Notes: a model not told the origin generated them from the letters alone. A stretch of 64,000 nt of DNA from JADLGH01 sp964586675 (GCA_964586675.1 CAZPHQ010000006.1:45026-109025); one strand, 5' to 3'; shown: positions 36,614 to 45,740, counted from the first letter of the stretch. Numbers and translations are program-made.

Positions 36614-37771
36614 GTGAAGATGCAAAGAATCACGTTCGTTCTATTACTGGTACTGTCTTTTACCGTAGGGGTGGTGGCGGACGACGCCACGTACCAGGGC
36701 CTTTCCAACTTTACGCGCGTTCTCGACCTCGTCGAAAGGAATTACGTCGAAGAGGTCAGTTCGGAGGAGCTTACCAACAGCGCCATAGACGGCATGCTGA
36801 AGACGCTCGACCCGTATTCGGCCTACCTCAGCCCCGAGCGCTACAGGGAGCTCGAAATAGGGACCTCCGGCGAATTCGGAGGGGTGGGGATGGAAGTCAC
36901 CGTCGAAGAAGGGGTGCTCACCGTTATCGCGCCCATAGAAGGCACGCCGGCGGAAAAGGCCGGGATAAAGCCCCGCGACCGGATCCTCGAAATAGAAGGG
37001 AAATCTACGGAGGGCATGGACGTTCAGGAGGCTGTGAAGCTCCTTCGCGGGCCGAAGGGCAGCCCCGTCAAGATCACGATAAAAAGAGAGGGAGAGGATT
37101 CTCCGAGGGCGGTTACGCTCGTCAGGGACAAGATAGTCGTGAAGAGCGTAAAAGCCGAGCTTCTCGACAACAATATCGGATACATAAGGCTGACGCAGTT
37201 CCAGGACCATTCGGCCCAGGAGCTCCGGGCGGCTATAGAACAGCTGACGGCCCAGAACGGAAAGGACCTCGGCGGGCTCGTGCTCGATCTCAGGAATAAC
37301 CCGGGCGGGCTCCTGTCTGAGGCTATCGACGTCGTAGACGAGTTCATAGACAACGGGCTCATAGTGAGCGTGAAGGGGAGGGCGGCCGACCAGACGCGCG
37401 AGTACTATGCGACGAAGAAGGGCTCCTTCCAGACGTTTCCGCTCGTCGTAGTCGTCAACGAAGGCAGCGCGAGCGCGTCGGAAGTCGTCGCCGAGGCCCT
37501 ACAGGACAGTCACAGGGCCACGATTCTCGGAACCAAAACATTTGGCAAAGGCTCCGTCCAGACGATAATAAAGCTCGAGGACGGCTCCGGGCTCAAGCTG
37601 ACAACAGCGAAGTTCTACGCCCCGAGCGGGCGGTCGATCAACGAGGTCGGCGTGACGCCGGACGTAGCCGTCGAAATCACCGAGCAGGACAAGACGGACA
37701 AGCAGCTCGAAAGCGCGATAAACATCCTCAAGAGCCCGCAGCAGGCCGGTAAGGCCGGCCCGAGGGGTTAG
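36614..37771 (+). CDS. ctpA: Carboxy-terminal processing protease (S41)
   Basis: 385 residues, with an N-terminal signal segment (ITFVLLLVLSFTVGVVA), an N-terminal helical region, one PDZ domain (about 85-175) and the S41 catalytic core. The serine is in NEGSASASEVVA and the lysine in TFGKGSVQTII, which together form the Ser-Lys dyad. It trims the C-termini of periplasmic proteins. GTG 36614 is taken as the start, although ATG 36620 is equally possible. The polysaccharide deacetylase gene follows after 7 bases. Confidence 0.92.
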   Translation: MKMQRITFVLLLVLSFTVGVVADDATYQGLSNFTRVLDLVERNYVEEVSSEELTNSAIDGMLKTLDPYSAYLSPERYRELEIGTSGEFGGVGMEVTVEEGVLTVIAPIEGTPAEKAGIKPRDRILEIEGKSTEGMDVQEAVKLLRGPKGSPVKITIKREGEDSPRAVTLVRDKIVVKSVKAELLDNNIGYIRLTQFQDHSAQELRAAIEQLTAQNGKDLGGLVLDLRNNPGGLLSEAIDVVDEFIDNGLIVSVKGRAADQTREYYATKKGSFQTFPLVVVVNEGSASASEVVAEALQDSHRATILGTKTFGKGSVQTIIKLEDGSGLKLTTAKFYAPSGRSINEVGVTPDVAVEITEQDKTDKQLESAINILKSPQQAGKAGPRG

Positions 37772-37778
37772 GAGCGCT

Positions 37779-38813
37779 TTGGCACGTTCACGAAAGGGCG
37801 GCGGGCGGCGTAGAGGGCATAAAAGGGGGAGCGGCGCTCCGGGAAAGATACTTGCCCTTTCGCTCGTCCTGATTGCCGCTGTCGCGATTGGTCTTTACGC
37901 GCTTTATGTCTCGAAGGACGAATCTCCGAAAATAGCCGAAAGGGCGCCTGTATCGGAGACTGTCAAAAAGTCCCACCCGAAAAAAGAGGCTCGGAAAAAG
38001 CCGGAGGTTAAGGAAAAGGCCCAAAAGAAGGCTGACGGGAAGCCCGCTCAAAAGGCCGAATCTCCGAAGCCGACGGAATCTCCGACTGATAAGAAAGCGG
38101 CTGCGCCGGACGGGCAGAGGCCTAGGGTCGCGATCATAGTAGACGACATAGGCCAGCACAAGGAGCCTATAGACAGGCTTCTCGAATTGAAGGGGCCTAT
38201 AACGTTCGCCATACTGCCGAATCTCCCGTACTCCAAGTACGCCGCCGAGAAGGCGCACGCCCGGGGCTGGGACGTTATACTTCACCTCCCCATGGAGCCG
38301 ATGGAATCTTCCGGGTACACGGGGCAGGATGCGGGCGAGGACGCACTCCTCGTCGGGCAGTCGAAAGAGGCCATACTCGCGAGGCTCGACACTAACCTCT
38401 CGTCGTTTCCCTATATCGAGGGCGTGAACAACCACATGGGGTCCAAGTTCATGGAGAACGACGAGCTCATGGAGCTCGTGCTCGAAAGGATAAACTCGAA
38501 GGGGCTTTATTTCGTCGACAGCATGACGACGGCGAAAAGCGTCGGGTACGAAAAGGCGGCCGGCCTCGGGATGAAGACCGTAAAGAGGGACGTTTTTTTA
38601 GATCTTTCCTCGAAGGGGCCGGATTACGTTAAATCGCAGCTTAAAAAGCTGGTCGAAATATCCGGCAAAAAGGGAGCCGCCGTCGGTATCTGCCATCCCT
38701 ATGACGCGACTATCGAGGCGCTGACGGAGTATATGCCCGTTTTGGAGGGGGAGATCGAGCTTTCGAACGCTTCGGACGTGGTTTCGAGCGGAAGGGAAGT
38801 CAGCGGAAGGTAG
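37779..38813 (+). CDS. Divergent polysaccharide deacetylase
   Basis: 344 residues from TTG 37779, with AGGAG a few bases upstream. A basic N-terminus and one membrane helix (ILALSLVLIAAVAIGLYALYV) are followed by a long Lys/Glu/Pro linker (about 50-110). The catalytic domain is of the divergent deacetylase family (Pfam PF04748): RPRVAIIVDDIGQHKEPIDRLL, ITFAILPNLPYS, VILHLPMEP and NNHMGSKF. It likely acts on cell-wall or surface glycans in the periplasm. In many genomes it follows ctpA and an EnvC-like gene, as partly seen here. Confidence 0.88.
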   Translation: MARSRKGGGRRRGHKRGSGAPGKILALSLVLIAAVAIGLYALYVSKDESPKIAERAPVSETVKKSHPKKEARKKPEVKEKAQKKADGKPAQKAESPKPTESPTDKKAAAPDGQRPRVAIIVDDIGQHKEPIDRLLELKGPITFAILPNLPYSKYAAEKAHARGWDVILHLPMEPMESSGYTGQDAGEDALLVGQSKEAILARLDTNLSSFPYIEGVNNHMGSKFMENDELMELVLERINSKGLYFVDSMTTAKSVGYEKAAGLGMKTVKRDVFLDLSSKGPDYVKSQLKKLVEISGKKGAAVGICHPYDATIEALTEYMPVLEGEIELSNASDVVSSGREVSGR

Positions 38814-38867
38814 GAATTTCCGCCGGGTGGAGTATAATTATAAGAGACAGACGGAGGGTAAAAGTTA

Positions 38868-39044
38868 ATGGGACTTGTCGATGATGTAAGGAACAGGCGG
38901 GATTCGTGGACGAAGAGATTCGAAGAGCACAGGGATTTCGACGACAGCAGGTGTGAAGACGCCCCCGAGGCCGAGGAAAAGCGGATCCTCGAGAACCGTA
39001 GAAACGTCGGGGTGTTCTCTCCTAAAAAGCCCGACGGCAAGTGA
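38868..39044 (+). CDS. Small charged protein, unknown
   Basis: 58 residues (MGLVDDVRNRRDSWTKRFEE... ending ...SPKKPDGK) behind a good ribosome site (ACGGAGGG, 38851-38857). Nearly half of the residues are charged. It has no membrane segment, one cysteine and a Lys-Pro-rich tail. A TATAAT box lies at 38833-38838 upstream. No family is recognised. It sits between the deacetylase gene and the rpsU promoter, on the same strand. Confidence 0.6.
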   Translation: MGLVDDVRNRRDSWTKRFEEHRDFDDSRCEDAPEAEEKRILENRRNVGVFSPKKPDGK

Positions 39045-39076
39045 AAAAAGCGCCCCCTCGAAGCGGGGCTGCGGCC

Positions 39077-39105
39077 TTGACAATTTAGCTGTATTAATTT
39101 AATTT
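39077..39105 (+). promoter_or_regulatory. Sigma-70 promoter of the rpsU-dnaG-rpoD cluster
   Basis: TTGACA (39077-39082), 17 bases, TAATTT (39100-39105), then a short leader with a strong GGGAGGAG ribosome site before rpsU. The orphan 5S gene at 43818 has the same -35 and -10 hexamers. Confidence 0.6.
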
Positions 39106-39138
39106 TTTCCAGATGTATAAAAACCGGGAGGAGTATTA

Positions 39139-39330
39139 ATGCCAGGAATTGTGGTCGGAAATAACGAAAGCATAGACAGCGCGCTGAAAAGATTTAAAAA
39201 ACAGGTGGAGAAAGGAGGTGTACTGTCTGAAGTAAGAAGAAGGGAATACTACGAAAAGCCCAGCGAAAGAAAGAAAAAGAAGCTTTTTGCCGCGAAAAAG
39301 CGCGTCATCAAGCGTTCGAGAAGAAGCTAG
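39139..39330 (+). CDS. rpsU: 30S ribosomal protein S21
   Basis: 63 residues, very basic. Family motifs are IVVGNNESIDSALKRFKKQVEKGGVLSEVRRREYYEKPSERK, ending in a Lys/Arg tail. It binds the small ribosomal subunit. It is the first gene of the rpsU-dnaG-rpoD set that ties translation, replication and transcription together. A small hairpin (stem GCATGA/TCATGC, 39402-39422) lies between it and dnaG, where E. coli has a partial terminator. Confidence 0.95.
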   Translation: MPGIVVGNNESIDSALKRFKKQVEKGGVLSEVRRREYYEKPSERKKKKLFAAKKRVIKRSRRS

Positions 39331-39469
39331 CATTATTCATATACTTATATAGACGTAGCGCATTAATACTGGTAGGGGGACACTACTTTGTATTCAGCCA
39401 TGCATGAGACACGGTTTCATGCTTATTCCTGCTATAGTCCTATTTCCACATTAAAATTAGAAGTCTTAG

Positions 39470-41209
39470 ATGGCGAATTTTAACGATGACGGCCTTGTTA
39501 ACGAGATAAAAAGGAGGTTGAGCATTATAGACCTCGTTGAGAGCTACACATCCGTAAAAAAAACCGGAAGGGGTTACGTGGCGCTCTGTCCGTTTCACGA
39601 CGACCGTAACCCGTCCATGCACATTGACGAAGAGAAGGGGCTTTTCCATTGTTTCAGCTGCGGGGTGGGGGGAGATATCCTCGGGTTCTATATGAGGTAT
39701 AACAATACGACATTCCCGGAAGCCCTGGCGGAGCTTGCCAAGAGGGCCAACATCCCGGTAGAAAAGGCCGCGCCGAGGACAAAAGGCGCGCGGGGAGCCG
39801 GGACACTTCTAAAAATAAATTCCATAGTTTCGAAATACTATCAAAAGACCCTCGAGAGCACCAGGGGAAAAACCGCCCGGCAGTACCTCGAAAAGAGAGG
39901 CATTCCGGCGGAAGTCGCCTCGGAATTCGGCCTGGGCTACGCTCCAGACGGCTGGGACAACCTCGCAAAATTCCTTACGAAGCACAAGGTCCCGCTCGGA
40001 TTTGCGGAGAAAGTGGGCCTTCTCGTCAGGCGGAACAGCGGCGACGGTTTTTACGACAGGTTTCGGGGAAGGCTGATGTTCCCGATAGTGAACGTCGACG
40101 GCAAGGTTATAGGGTTTGGCGGAAGGGTTATAGACGGCGAAGGGGAGCCTAAGTATATAAATTCGCCTGAATCCGAAATCTACCACAAACGGAGCAGCTT
40201 CTACGGCCTCGACAAATCCCGCGATCACATAAGGCGCGCGCGGCGGGCGATAATCGTGGAGGGGTACATGGACTTCCTCTCTGTCTACTCGTCCGGGATC
40301 AGAAACGTCGTCGCGACTCTGGGCACCGCCCTCACGAGGGACCATGTCGGCGTGCTCAAGCGGTATACGGACAGGTACGTCGTCGTATTCGACGGCGACG
40401 AATCGGGCATAAAGGCGGCTGTGAGATCGCTCGACGTATTTTTGGAAGAAGGACTCCTGCCGAACGTCGTCATACTCCCCGAGGGTACGGACCCCGATTC
40501 TTTCATTTCGGCAAGGGGAAAGGACGAGCTCCTTTCGCTCATAGAAAACGCCCCAGCGCTTCTGGATTTTTATATAGACAATACTGTAAGGGAGTACAGG
40601 TCGGGTACCCTTACTTTAAAGAGGAGCGTTAAGGAGATCGCGGATGTGCTGGCGAAGGTTAACGATCCGATAGCGAAGAACGGGTACGCAAAAAAGGCGG
40701 CCGAAAAGCTCGGCGTCAGGGAGAACGAGCTGCTATCACTGATAAGGTTCGGCAAGGGGCAGGCGACGAAGCCGGGTGAAGGCGCGGCTGCATCCACGCA
40801 GGCCAGCCACGAGAAGACGCTTCTCGCGGCGCTTCTGAAATTCCCCGAGCTTTCCGAAAACGCGCGCGGTAAGGATATCGTCGGCGATATAGCTAATCCC
40901 GACGTCAAGGCCGTCCTCGAAGAGATACTTACAAACGGCGTACACGACGCTTCGGCGCTCCTTCAGATATTCCAGGGCAGCCCGTCGCAGACGCTGATAA
41001 CTGAAGCGCTTTTCTCTTCTCCCGGTATTTCCGAGAGGGATACCGCGGGCAGGATGATCGAGGCCTGCATAAAGAAGATAAGGCGGAAGAAGCTCGACGA
41101 CAGATTGAAGATGCTCAGGCTGAGAATAGACGAGGCGGTAAGGAACAAGGATTTTGCCCTCGAAAAAGAGATGCTCAGGGAATACAGCGAGCTCAGGAAG
41201 TTAAAATAA
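39470..41209 (+). CDS. dnaG: DNA primase
   Basis: 579 residues. The N-terminal zinc ribbon (CPFHDDRNPSMHIDEEKGLFHCFSCGVGGD) has three Cys and one His. The TOPRIM core has IIVEGYMDFLSVY and VFDGDESGIKAA with the catalytic acids. The C-terminal third is the helicase-binding region. It makes RNA primers at the replication fork. It is preceded by rpsU (139 bases) and followed by rpoD (20 bases). Confidence 0.95.
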   Translation: MANFNDDGLVNEIKRRLSIIDLVESYTSVKKTGRGYVALCPFHDDRNPSMHIDEEKGLFHCFSCGVGGDILGFYMRYNNTTFPEALAELAKRANIPVEKAAPRTKGARGAGTLLKINSIVSKYYQKTLESTRGKTARQYLEKRGIPAEVASEFGLGYAPDGWDNLAKFLTKHKVPLGFAEKVGLLVRRNSGDGFYDRFRGRLMFPIVNVDGKVIGFGGRVIDGEGEPKYINSPESEIYHKRSSFYGLDKSRDHIRRARRAIIVEGYMDFLSVYSSGIRNVVATLGTALTRDHVGVLKRYTDRYVVVFDGDESGIKAAVRSLDVFLEEGLLPNVVILPEGTDPDSFISARGKDELLSLIENAPALLDFYIDNTVREYRSGTLTLKRSVKEIADVLAKVNDPIAKNGYAKKAAEKLGVRENELLSLIRFGKGQATKPGEGAAASTQASHEKTLLAALLKFPELSENARGKDIVGDIANPDVKAVLEEILTNGVHDASALLQIFQGSPSQTLITEALFSSPGISERDTAGRMIEACIKKIRRKKLDDRLKMLRLRIDEAVRNKDFALEKEMLREYSELRKLK

Positions 41210-41229
41210 CCGGAAGGCAGGAGAGCCCG

Positions 41230-42837
41230 ATGCGAGACAAGAAAAAGAAGGATTTCCAGATCGAGCTGATAGACGACGATTCTCTTTCCGGCCCTGCTAT
41301 AGATTTGGAGGATCTCGACGACAGCGACGACGTCGATACCGCCGTCTTCGCTACGGAAGAAGAGGACTCCGCCGAGTTCGACGCCGACGAGGAGATCGAA
41401 GTCGAGGAAGGGGAGGCTCAGTACGGGCTCAAGCCGAGCGAAGCGCGGGAGAACGCGAACGAATACGACTTGATAAGGTTTTATCTCCACGAAATAGCCG
41501 ACCATTCTCTTCTCACGCGGGAAGAGGAGATAAAGATCGCGAAGGAAATAGAGACGGGGAAGAGGGTTATAGCGAGGGCGATACTCAATTCGACTCTGAT
41601 GCTGAGGGAGATAATAAGGCTCGGCGAAGATCTCCAGAAGGGAAGCCTCAACATACGCGACATTACGAGCTCTCTCGACGACGCCGACATTATCGCCGAG
41701 GATGACGTTCAGCAGGGGATAAGAAACTCCCTTAACGCGATAGTCGGACTCTACGCCGACAACGAGCAGGCCAGGGCGCAGCTCGAAAAGGCCGTTCAAA
41801 AAAACAGGAAACCGCTCCAGGACAGGATAAGAAGAAATAATAACAAGATGCTGATATACCTCGAGGACATCAACCTCAAGGGCACACAGATGGAGAAGAT
41901 TCTCTACGTCGCGCGCGGTTACATCGAAAGGGTCGAAAAGCTCCAGATGGAACACGACGCGCTTCAGAAGCAGAAAGGCGCCGCGGCGACAAAGGCCAGA
42001 AAGGCACTCAAGGAAAAGCTCGAAGAGTTCCTCAAGACTTCAGAAACCGATACCGCGACCCTCAGGAAATCGCTCAAGAGGATAGAGCTCGGCGAGCAGA
42101 TGACGCACAGGGCGAGGAGGAAGCTTATAGAGTCTAACCTCCGCCTCGTCGTCAGCATCGCGAGGCGCTACATCAACCGCGGCCTCCCGTTCCTCGACCT
42201 GATACAGGAAGGCAACATGGGGCTCATGAGGGCCGTCGAAAAATTCGAATACAACAGGGGATACAAGTTCTCGACCTACGCCACATGGTGGATAAGGCAG
42301 GCCATAACGAGGGCGCTCGCCGACCAGTCGAGGATAATAAGAATCCCCGTTCACATGACCGAAACGATTAACCGCATCGTAAGAACGTCGAGGCTCTTAG
42401 TGCAGGACCTCGGGCGCGAGCCGCTCCCCGAAGAGATCGCCGAGAAGGTCGGCATGACGGCGGACAAGGTGGCGCGCGTGCTCAAGATATCGAAGGACCC
42501 GATCTCACTCGAAACCCCGATAGGAGACGAGGAAGACAGTAAGCTCGTCGACCTCATAGAGGACGCGAACACGACATCGCCCGTGAAGGTCCTGGAGATG
42601 AGCGAGCTGAAGGAGATAATAAACAGCGCGCTTTCGTCTGTTCTCAACACGAGGGAGGAGAGCATCGTCAGGCTCAGGTTCGGCATAGACGACGAGAAGG
42701 AGCACACGCTCGAAGAGGTCGGGCAGGAGTTTAAGGTCACCCGCGAGAGGATAAGGCAGATAGAAGTAAAAGCCATAAAGAAACTGAAGCGCGCGGGCAG
42801 GGTTTATCCGATAAAGAGCTACCTCGAAAAGGCGTAA
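41230..42837 (+). CDS. rpoD: Primary sigma factor (sigma-70)
   Basis: 535 residues. After an acidic N-terminal segment (region 1.1), regions 1.2 to 4.2 are complete. Region 2 has LRLVVSIARRYINRGLPFLDLIQEGNMGLMRAVEKFEYNRGYKFSTYATWWIRQAI. Region 3 has IRIPVHMTETINRI. Region 4.2 has TREESIVRLRFGI and VTRERIRQIEVKAIKKL. A non-conserved insertion lies between 1.2 and 2. It directs most transcription, and the TTGACA-like promoters seen here fit its specificity. Confidence 0.96.
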   Translation: MRDKKKKDFQIELIDDDSLSGPAIDLEDLDDSDDVDTAVFATEEEDSAEFDADEEIEVEEGEAQYGLKPSEARENANEYDLIRFYLHEIADHSLLTREEEIKIAKEIETGKRVIARAILNSTLMLREIIRLGEDLQKGSLNIRDITSSLDDADIIAEDDVQQGIRNSLNAIVGLYADNEQARAQLEKAVQKNRKPLQDRIRRNNNKMLIYLEDINLKGTQMEKILYVARGYIERVEKLQMEHDALQKQKGAAATKARKALKEKLEEFLKTSETDTATLRKSLKRIELGEQMTHRARRKLIESNLRLVVSIARRYINRGLPFLDLIQEGNMGLMRAVEKFEYNRGYKFSTYATWWIRQAITRALADQSRIIRIPVHMTETINRIVRTSRLLVQDLGREPLPEEIAEKVGMTADKVARVLKISKDPISLETPIGDEEDSKLVDLIEDANTTSPVKVLEMSELKEIINSALSSVLNTREESIVRLRFGIDDEKEHTLEEVGQEFKVTRERIRQIEVKAIKKLKRAGRVYPIKSYLEKA

Positions 42838-42850
42838 TCAATTCTGAACT

Positions 42851-42879
42851 TCCCGGCCGCGCACGCACCGCCGCCGGGA
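42851..42879. terminator. Hairpin between convergent rpoD and recombinase gene
   Basis: A 7-bp stem (TCCCGGC / GCCGGGA) with a 15-base loop, starting 13 bases after the rpoD stop and followed by TCATCTTTT. The T run is short, so the terminator is probable but weak. Confidence 0.4.
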
Positions 42880-43737
42880 TCATCTTTTGAAAAACTCTTT
42901 CGCTTCCTCGAAATATACTAGCGCTGATTCCGTGGTCTTAAGGTGCATCATGCGCTTTATGTCGGACACTGTCGCGCCTTCGGCGATTGTCAGTATAGCC
43001 GCCGTGTGTCTTAAACTGAGGGGCTTTATCCCCTTTTTTCTGAGCCCCGAAAGGGCGAGGTAATGATTAACGCGGGCCCTCACGCCGCGCGTTGTGATCC
43101 TCTCCCCGGAAGCCCTGTTGCCAATACCCCAGAATAACGGCTCGCCGCCCGAAGATGCGTCTCGCTCCTCGATATATATATGAAGGGCTTCCGAAGCGGC
43201 GGGGTTCAAAATAACATACTCGTCTTTTTTATCCTTGCTCTTCCCCTGGACATATATTGCCGTCTTGCCTTCTTTATGCGTAACGTCGCCGAGGTCCGCC
43301 CGGACTATCTCGATTTCGCTGAGGCCCGCGAGCGCCATGAGGCTGAGTATGGCGAGGTCCCTTCTCCCAAGTGGCGTGGAGACGTCGACGGCGTGGAGGA
43401 GGGCGTCCAATTCGCCGCGCGTGAGAAGGGGCGTCAAATGTCTTTCAGGCCTGGCTGCGCCCTTGATTTTCCTCGCCGGGTTTTCGGCTGCCGTCCCCTT
43501 AAAAACGAGGTGATCGTAGAACCTCCTCACGGCGGTGAGATAGGCCGACATCGACGTCGGAGAGAGATTCCTAGATAATATATAGTCTTTATATCTTTGA
43601 ATGTCGTCCGGGCTCAGCTTTTCGGGCGGCGCGCCTCCAAGCCACCTCGAAAACTCGCGGAGGGCCTTTCTGTAAGTCTCTTTTGTCGTGTCTCTTCTCC
43701 GGAGAGAAGAGATGAAATCGTCGATTAACCGCTCCAT
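42880..43737 (-). CDS. Tyrosine recombinase-like protein with altered active site
   Basis: 285 residues, with a SAM-like N-terminal DNA-binding domain (1-90) and a catalytic-type domain. The second Arg (R243, SLRHTAA), the His (H265) and the Tyr (Y275, ALVYFEEA) are kept. The first catalytic Arg, normally in GLR.SE, is Ser140 (AGLSEIEIVRADL), and the His of HxLR is Leu240. XerC/XerD-type strand exchange would be impaired. It could be a decaying integrase or a DNA-binding protein without cleavage activity. It lies convergent to rpoD and divergent from the 5S gene. Confidence 0.8.
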   Translation of the reverse strand: MERLIDDFISSLRRRDTTKETYRKALREFSRWLGGAPPEKLSPDDIQRYKDYILSRNLSPTSMSAYLTAVRRFYDHLVFKGTAAENPARKIKGAARPERHLTPLLTRGELDALLHAVDVSTPLGRRDLAILSLMALAGLSEIEIVRADLGDVTHKEGKTAIYVQGKSKDKKDEYVILNPAASEALHIYIEERDASSGGEPLFWGIGNRASGERITTRGVRARVNHYLALSGLRKKGIKPLSLRHTAAILTIAEGATVSDIKRMMHLKTTESALVYFEEAKEFFKR

Positions 43738-43779
43738 TTACATGATTAAATCATCTTTATTCTTTTTATTCAAATCGTC

Positions 43780-43807
43780 TTGACAAGCTTCCGGGATCGG
43801 GTAATTT
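43780..43807 (+). promoter_or_regulatory. Promoter of the 5S rRNA
   Basis: TTGACA (43780-43785), 16 bases, TAATTT (43802-43807). Transcription would start within a few bases of the 5S 5' end, so this gene appears to have its own promoter. Confidence 0.6.
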
Positions 43808-43817
43808 AATACTCCAG

Positions 43818-43939
43818 AATCTAGGTGGTAATGCTGAAGAGGTCACACCCGGTCCCATTCCGAACCCGGAAGTTAAGCTCTTCGAGGCCGATGATACTGC
43901 ATTCGATCGAGTGTGGGAAAGTAGGAAGCTGCCTTGGTT
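43818..43939 (+). rRNA. rrf: 5S ribosomal RNA (solitary copy)
   Basis: About 122 bases with the conserved 5S core: CACACCCGGTCCCATTCCGA, AAGTTAAGCTC, GCCGATGATACTGC and GAAAGTAGG. The ends AATCTAGG and CCTTGGTT can pair as helix I. Nine T follow at 43942, a clear stop signal. No 16S or 23S gene is adjacent. The 16S at 63733 begins a separate rRNA operon. Confidence 0.9.
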
Positions 43940-43950
43940 CTTTTTTTTTG
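43940..43950 (+). terminator. T run after the 5S gene
   Basis: Nine T directly after the 5S acceptor helix. The 3' helix of the RNA itself can act as the terminator hairpin. Confidence 0.5.
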
Positions 43951-44099
43951 CCCTTTTCAGTTTCTCCGACGATTATACGGTATCTCGAAGAACGGTCCGC
44001 AGCGGCCTGGCGGTGCGCCGGGCCCGGCCTTGAGTTGTGACAGCCGCTTGTGTAGTATCTTCGTCTGAAGATGTGCTCCCGCCGGATAAGGAAATCACG

Positions 44100-44702
44100 A
44101 TGAAGAAAATGCGCGTAGCCATATTCGTTTCGGGGAGCGGCTCCAACCTCCAGGCGATAATCGACGCCTCTATCCCGTCCATAGAAATCGCCCTCGTATT
44201 CAGCAACAACCCGGACGCCTACGCCTTAAAGCGCGCCGAGAATCACGGCATCCCGACGCTCGTCATAAACCACAGGGATTTTAAATCGAGGGAGGAATTC
44301 GAAGGAGAAATTCTGAAGCATCTCCTGCCGCTCGGCATAGAGCTTATAGTCCTCGCGGGGTTCATGAGGATTCTCTCGCCCCTTTTCGTGAAAGAATACG
44401 GGAACCGTATCGTGAACCTTCACCCGGCGCTCCTGCCGTCCTTCCCGGGCATACACGCCGCGAGGCAGGCTTTGGAGGCGGGCGTGAAGTTCACGGGATG
44501 TACCGTGCATTTCGTCGACGAAGGAGTGGATTCGGGGCCTATAATCCTCCAGGCAGTCGTGCCCGTTCTCGACGGCGACGACGAGGACAGCCTTCTTCAA
44601 AAAATCCACGAAGAGGAGCACAGGATATATCCGGAGGCTATAAGACTTATTTCAGAGGGAAAGATAAGAATTGAAGGAAAAAGGGTGCTGAGGAGGACCT
44701 GA
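44100..44702 (+). CDS. purN: Phosphoribosylglycinamide formyltransferase
   Basis: 200 residues from ATG 44100, preceded by AAGGA. It transfers a formyl group from 10-formyl-THF to GAR, the third step of purine synthesis. Signatures are VSGSGSNLQAI (phosphate loop), NLHPALLPSFPG (catalytic His) and HFVDEGVDSGPII (catalytic Asp). Normal length. It converges with the DAHP synthase gene, with 18 bases between stops. Confidence 0.94.
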   Translation: MKKMRVAIFVSGSGSNLQAIIDASIPSIEIALVFSNNPDAYALKRAENHGIPTLVINHRDFKSREEFEGEILKHLLPLGIELIVLAGFMRILSPLFVKEYGNRIVNLHPALLPSFPGIHAARQALEAGVKFTGCTVHFVDEGVDSGPIILQAVVPVLDGDDEDSLLQKIHEEEHRIYPEAIRLISEGKIRIEGKRVLRRT

Positions 44703-44720
44703 GCACCCTCGTTTTCAGTT

Positions 44721-45740
44721 TCAGATGTCTCGTCCCACGGCGCGCGCGACCGGCGCTGCTTTTTCCATGAGAGTTGCGAATTTCTTCGGCTTCAGTGACT
44801 GCCCGCCGTCGCTTATCGCCACTGCAGGGTTGTTGTGAACCTCGATTATGAGGCCGTCCGCACCAGCTGCTATCGCGGCGAGCGCCATCGGAATGACATA
44901 CTGCCAGTAGCCCGTTCCGTGGCTCGGGTCGGCGAATATCGGAAGGTGCGTCTTTTCCTTGAGCACAGGTATCGCGTTTAAGTCGAAGGTGTTTCTCGTC
45001 GCGGTTTCGAATGTCCTGATTCCCCTTTCGCAGAGTATGACGTTTTCGTTGCCCTCGGAGAGGATGTACTCCGCGCACATGAGGAATTCCATTATCGTCG
45101 TCGACATGCCCCTTTTAAGGAGGACGGGCTTCTTCGATTTTCCGACCTGCTTCAAGAGGGCGTAGTTCTGGGAGTTCCGCGCGCCGATCTGGAGCACGTC
45201 GGCATACTCCACGACGGCGTCGAGGTCGTGGGGGTCGAGTATTTCGGTCACTATCGGAAGGCCGGTTATCTCCCTAGCCTTGGCCAGGAGCTTAAGGCCC
45301 TCGATGCCGAGGCCCTGGAAAGCGTAGGGGGATGTTCTCGGCTTGTAAGCGCCGCCTCTAAGCATGGTGGCGCCCGCCTCTTTCACGGCTGTCGCTATTT
45401 CGAGTATCTGCTCTTCGCTTTCGACGGAGCAGGGGCCCGCGATCACCGGGAGCTTGTTGTTGCCGACTACGGCGTTTCTGACCTTGATTTCGGTGGGTTC
45501 TGTCCTGAATTCGCGGCTTGCGAGCTTATAAGGCTGAAGTATCGGCATCACCTTCTCGACGCCTTCCAAGACGCTCAAGGTTTCCGCGTCCTGCGGCTTT
45601 CCTCTTTCGTCGCCGACGGCGCCGATAACCGTCCTCAGTACGCCCTCTATGAGGTGGGCCTTATATCCGAGCTCGTCCAGCGTGTCTACGGCCTTCTGGA
45701 TCTGCTCCTTCGATGCACCGTTCTTCATTACGACAATCAT
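44721..45740 (-). CDS. aroF: 3-deoxy-7-phosphoheptulonate synthase
   Basis: 339 residues, type I-beta DAHP synthase, the first step of the shikimate pathway (PEP plus erythrose-4-phosphate). The N-terminal ~75 residues form the ferredoxin-like regulatory domain of the Thermotoga type (MIVVMKNGASKEQIQKAVDTL). The barrel has VIAGPCSVES (metal Cys), RGGAYKPRTSPYAFQGLG, LKRGMSTTIMEFL and FADPSHGTGYW (metal His). All ligands are present. Confidence 0.94.
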   Translation of the reverse strand: MIVVMKNGASKEQIQKAVDTLDELGYKAHLIEGVLRTVIGAVGDERGKPQDAETLSVLEGVEKVMPILQPYKLASREFRTEPTEIKVRNAVVGNNKLPVIAGPCSVESEEQILEIATAVKEAGATMLRGGAYKPRTSPYAFQGLGIEGLKLLAKAREITGLPIVTEILDPHDLDAVVEYADVLQIGARNSQNYALLKQVGKSKKPVLLKRGMSTTIMEFLMCAEYILSEGNENVILCERGIRTFETATRNTFDLNAIPVLKEKTHLPIFADPSHGTGYWQYVIPMALAAIAAGADGLIIEVHNNPAVAISDGGQSLKPKKFATLMEKAAPVARAVGRDI

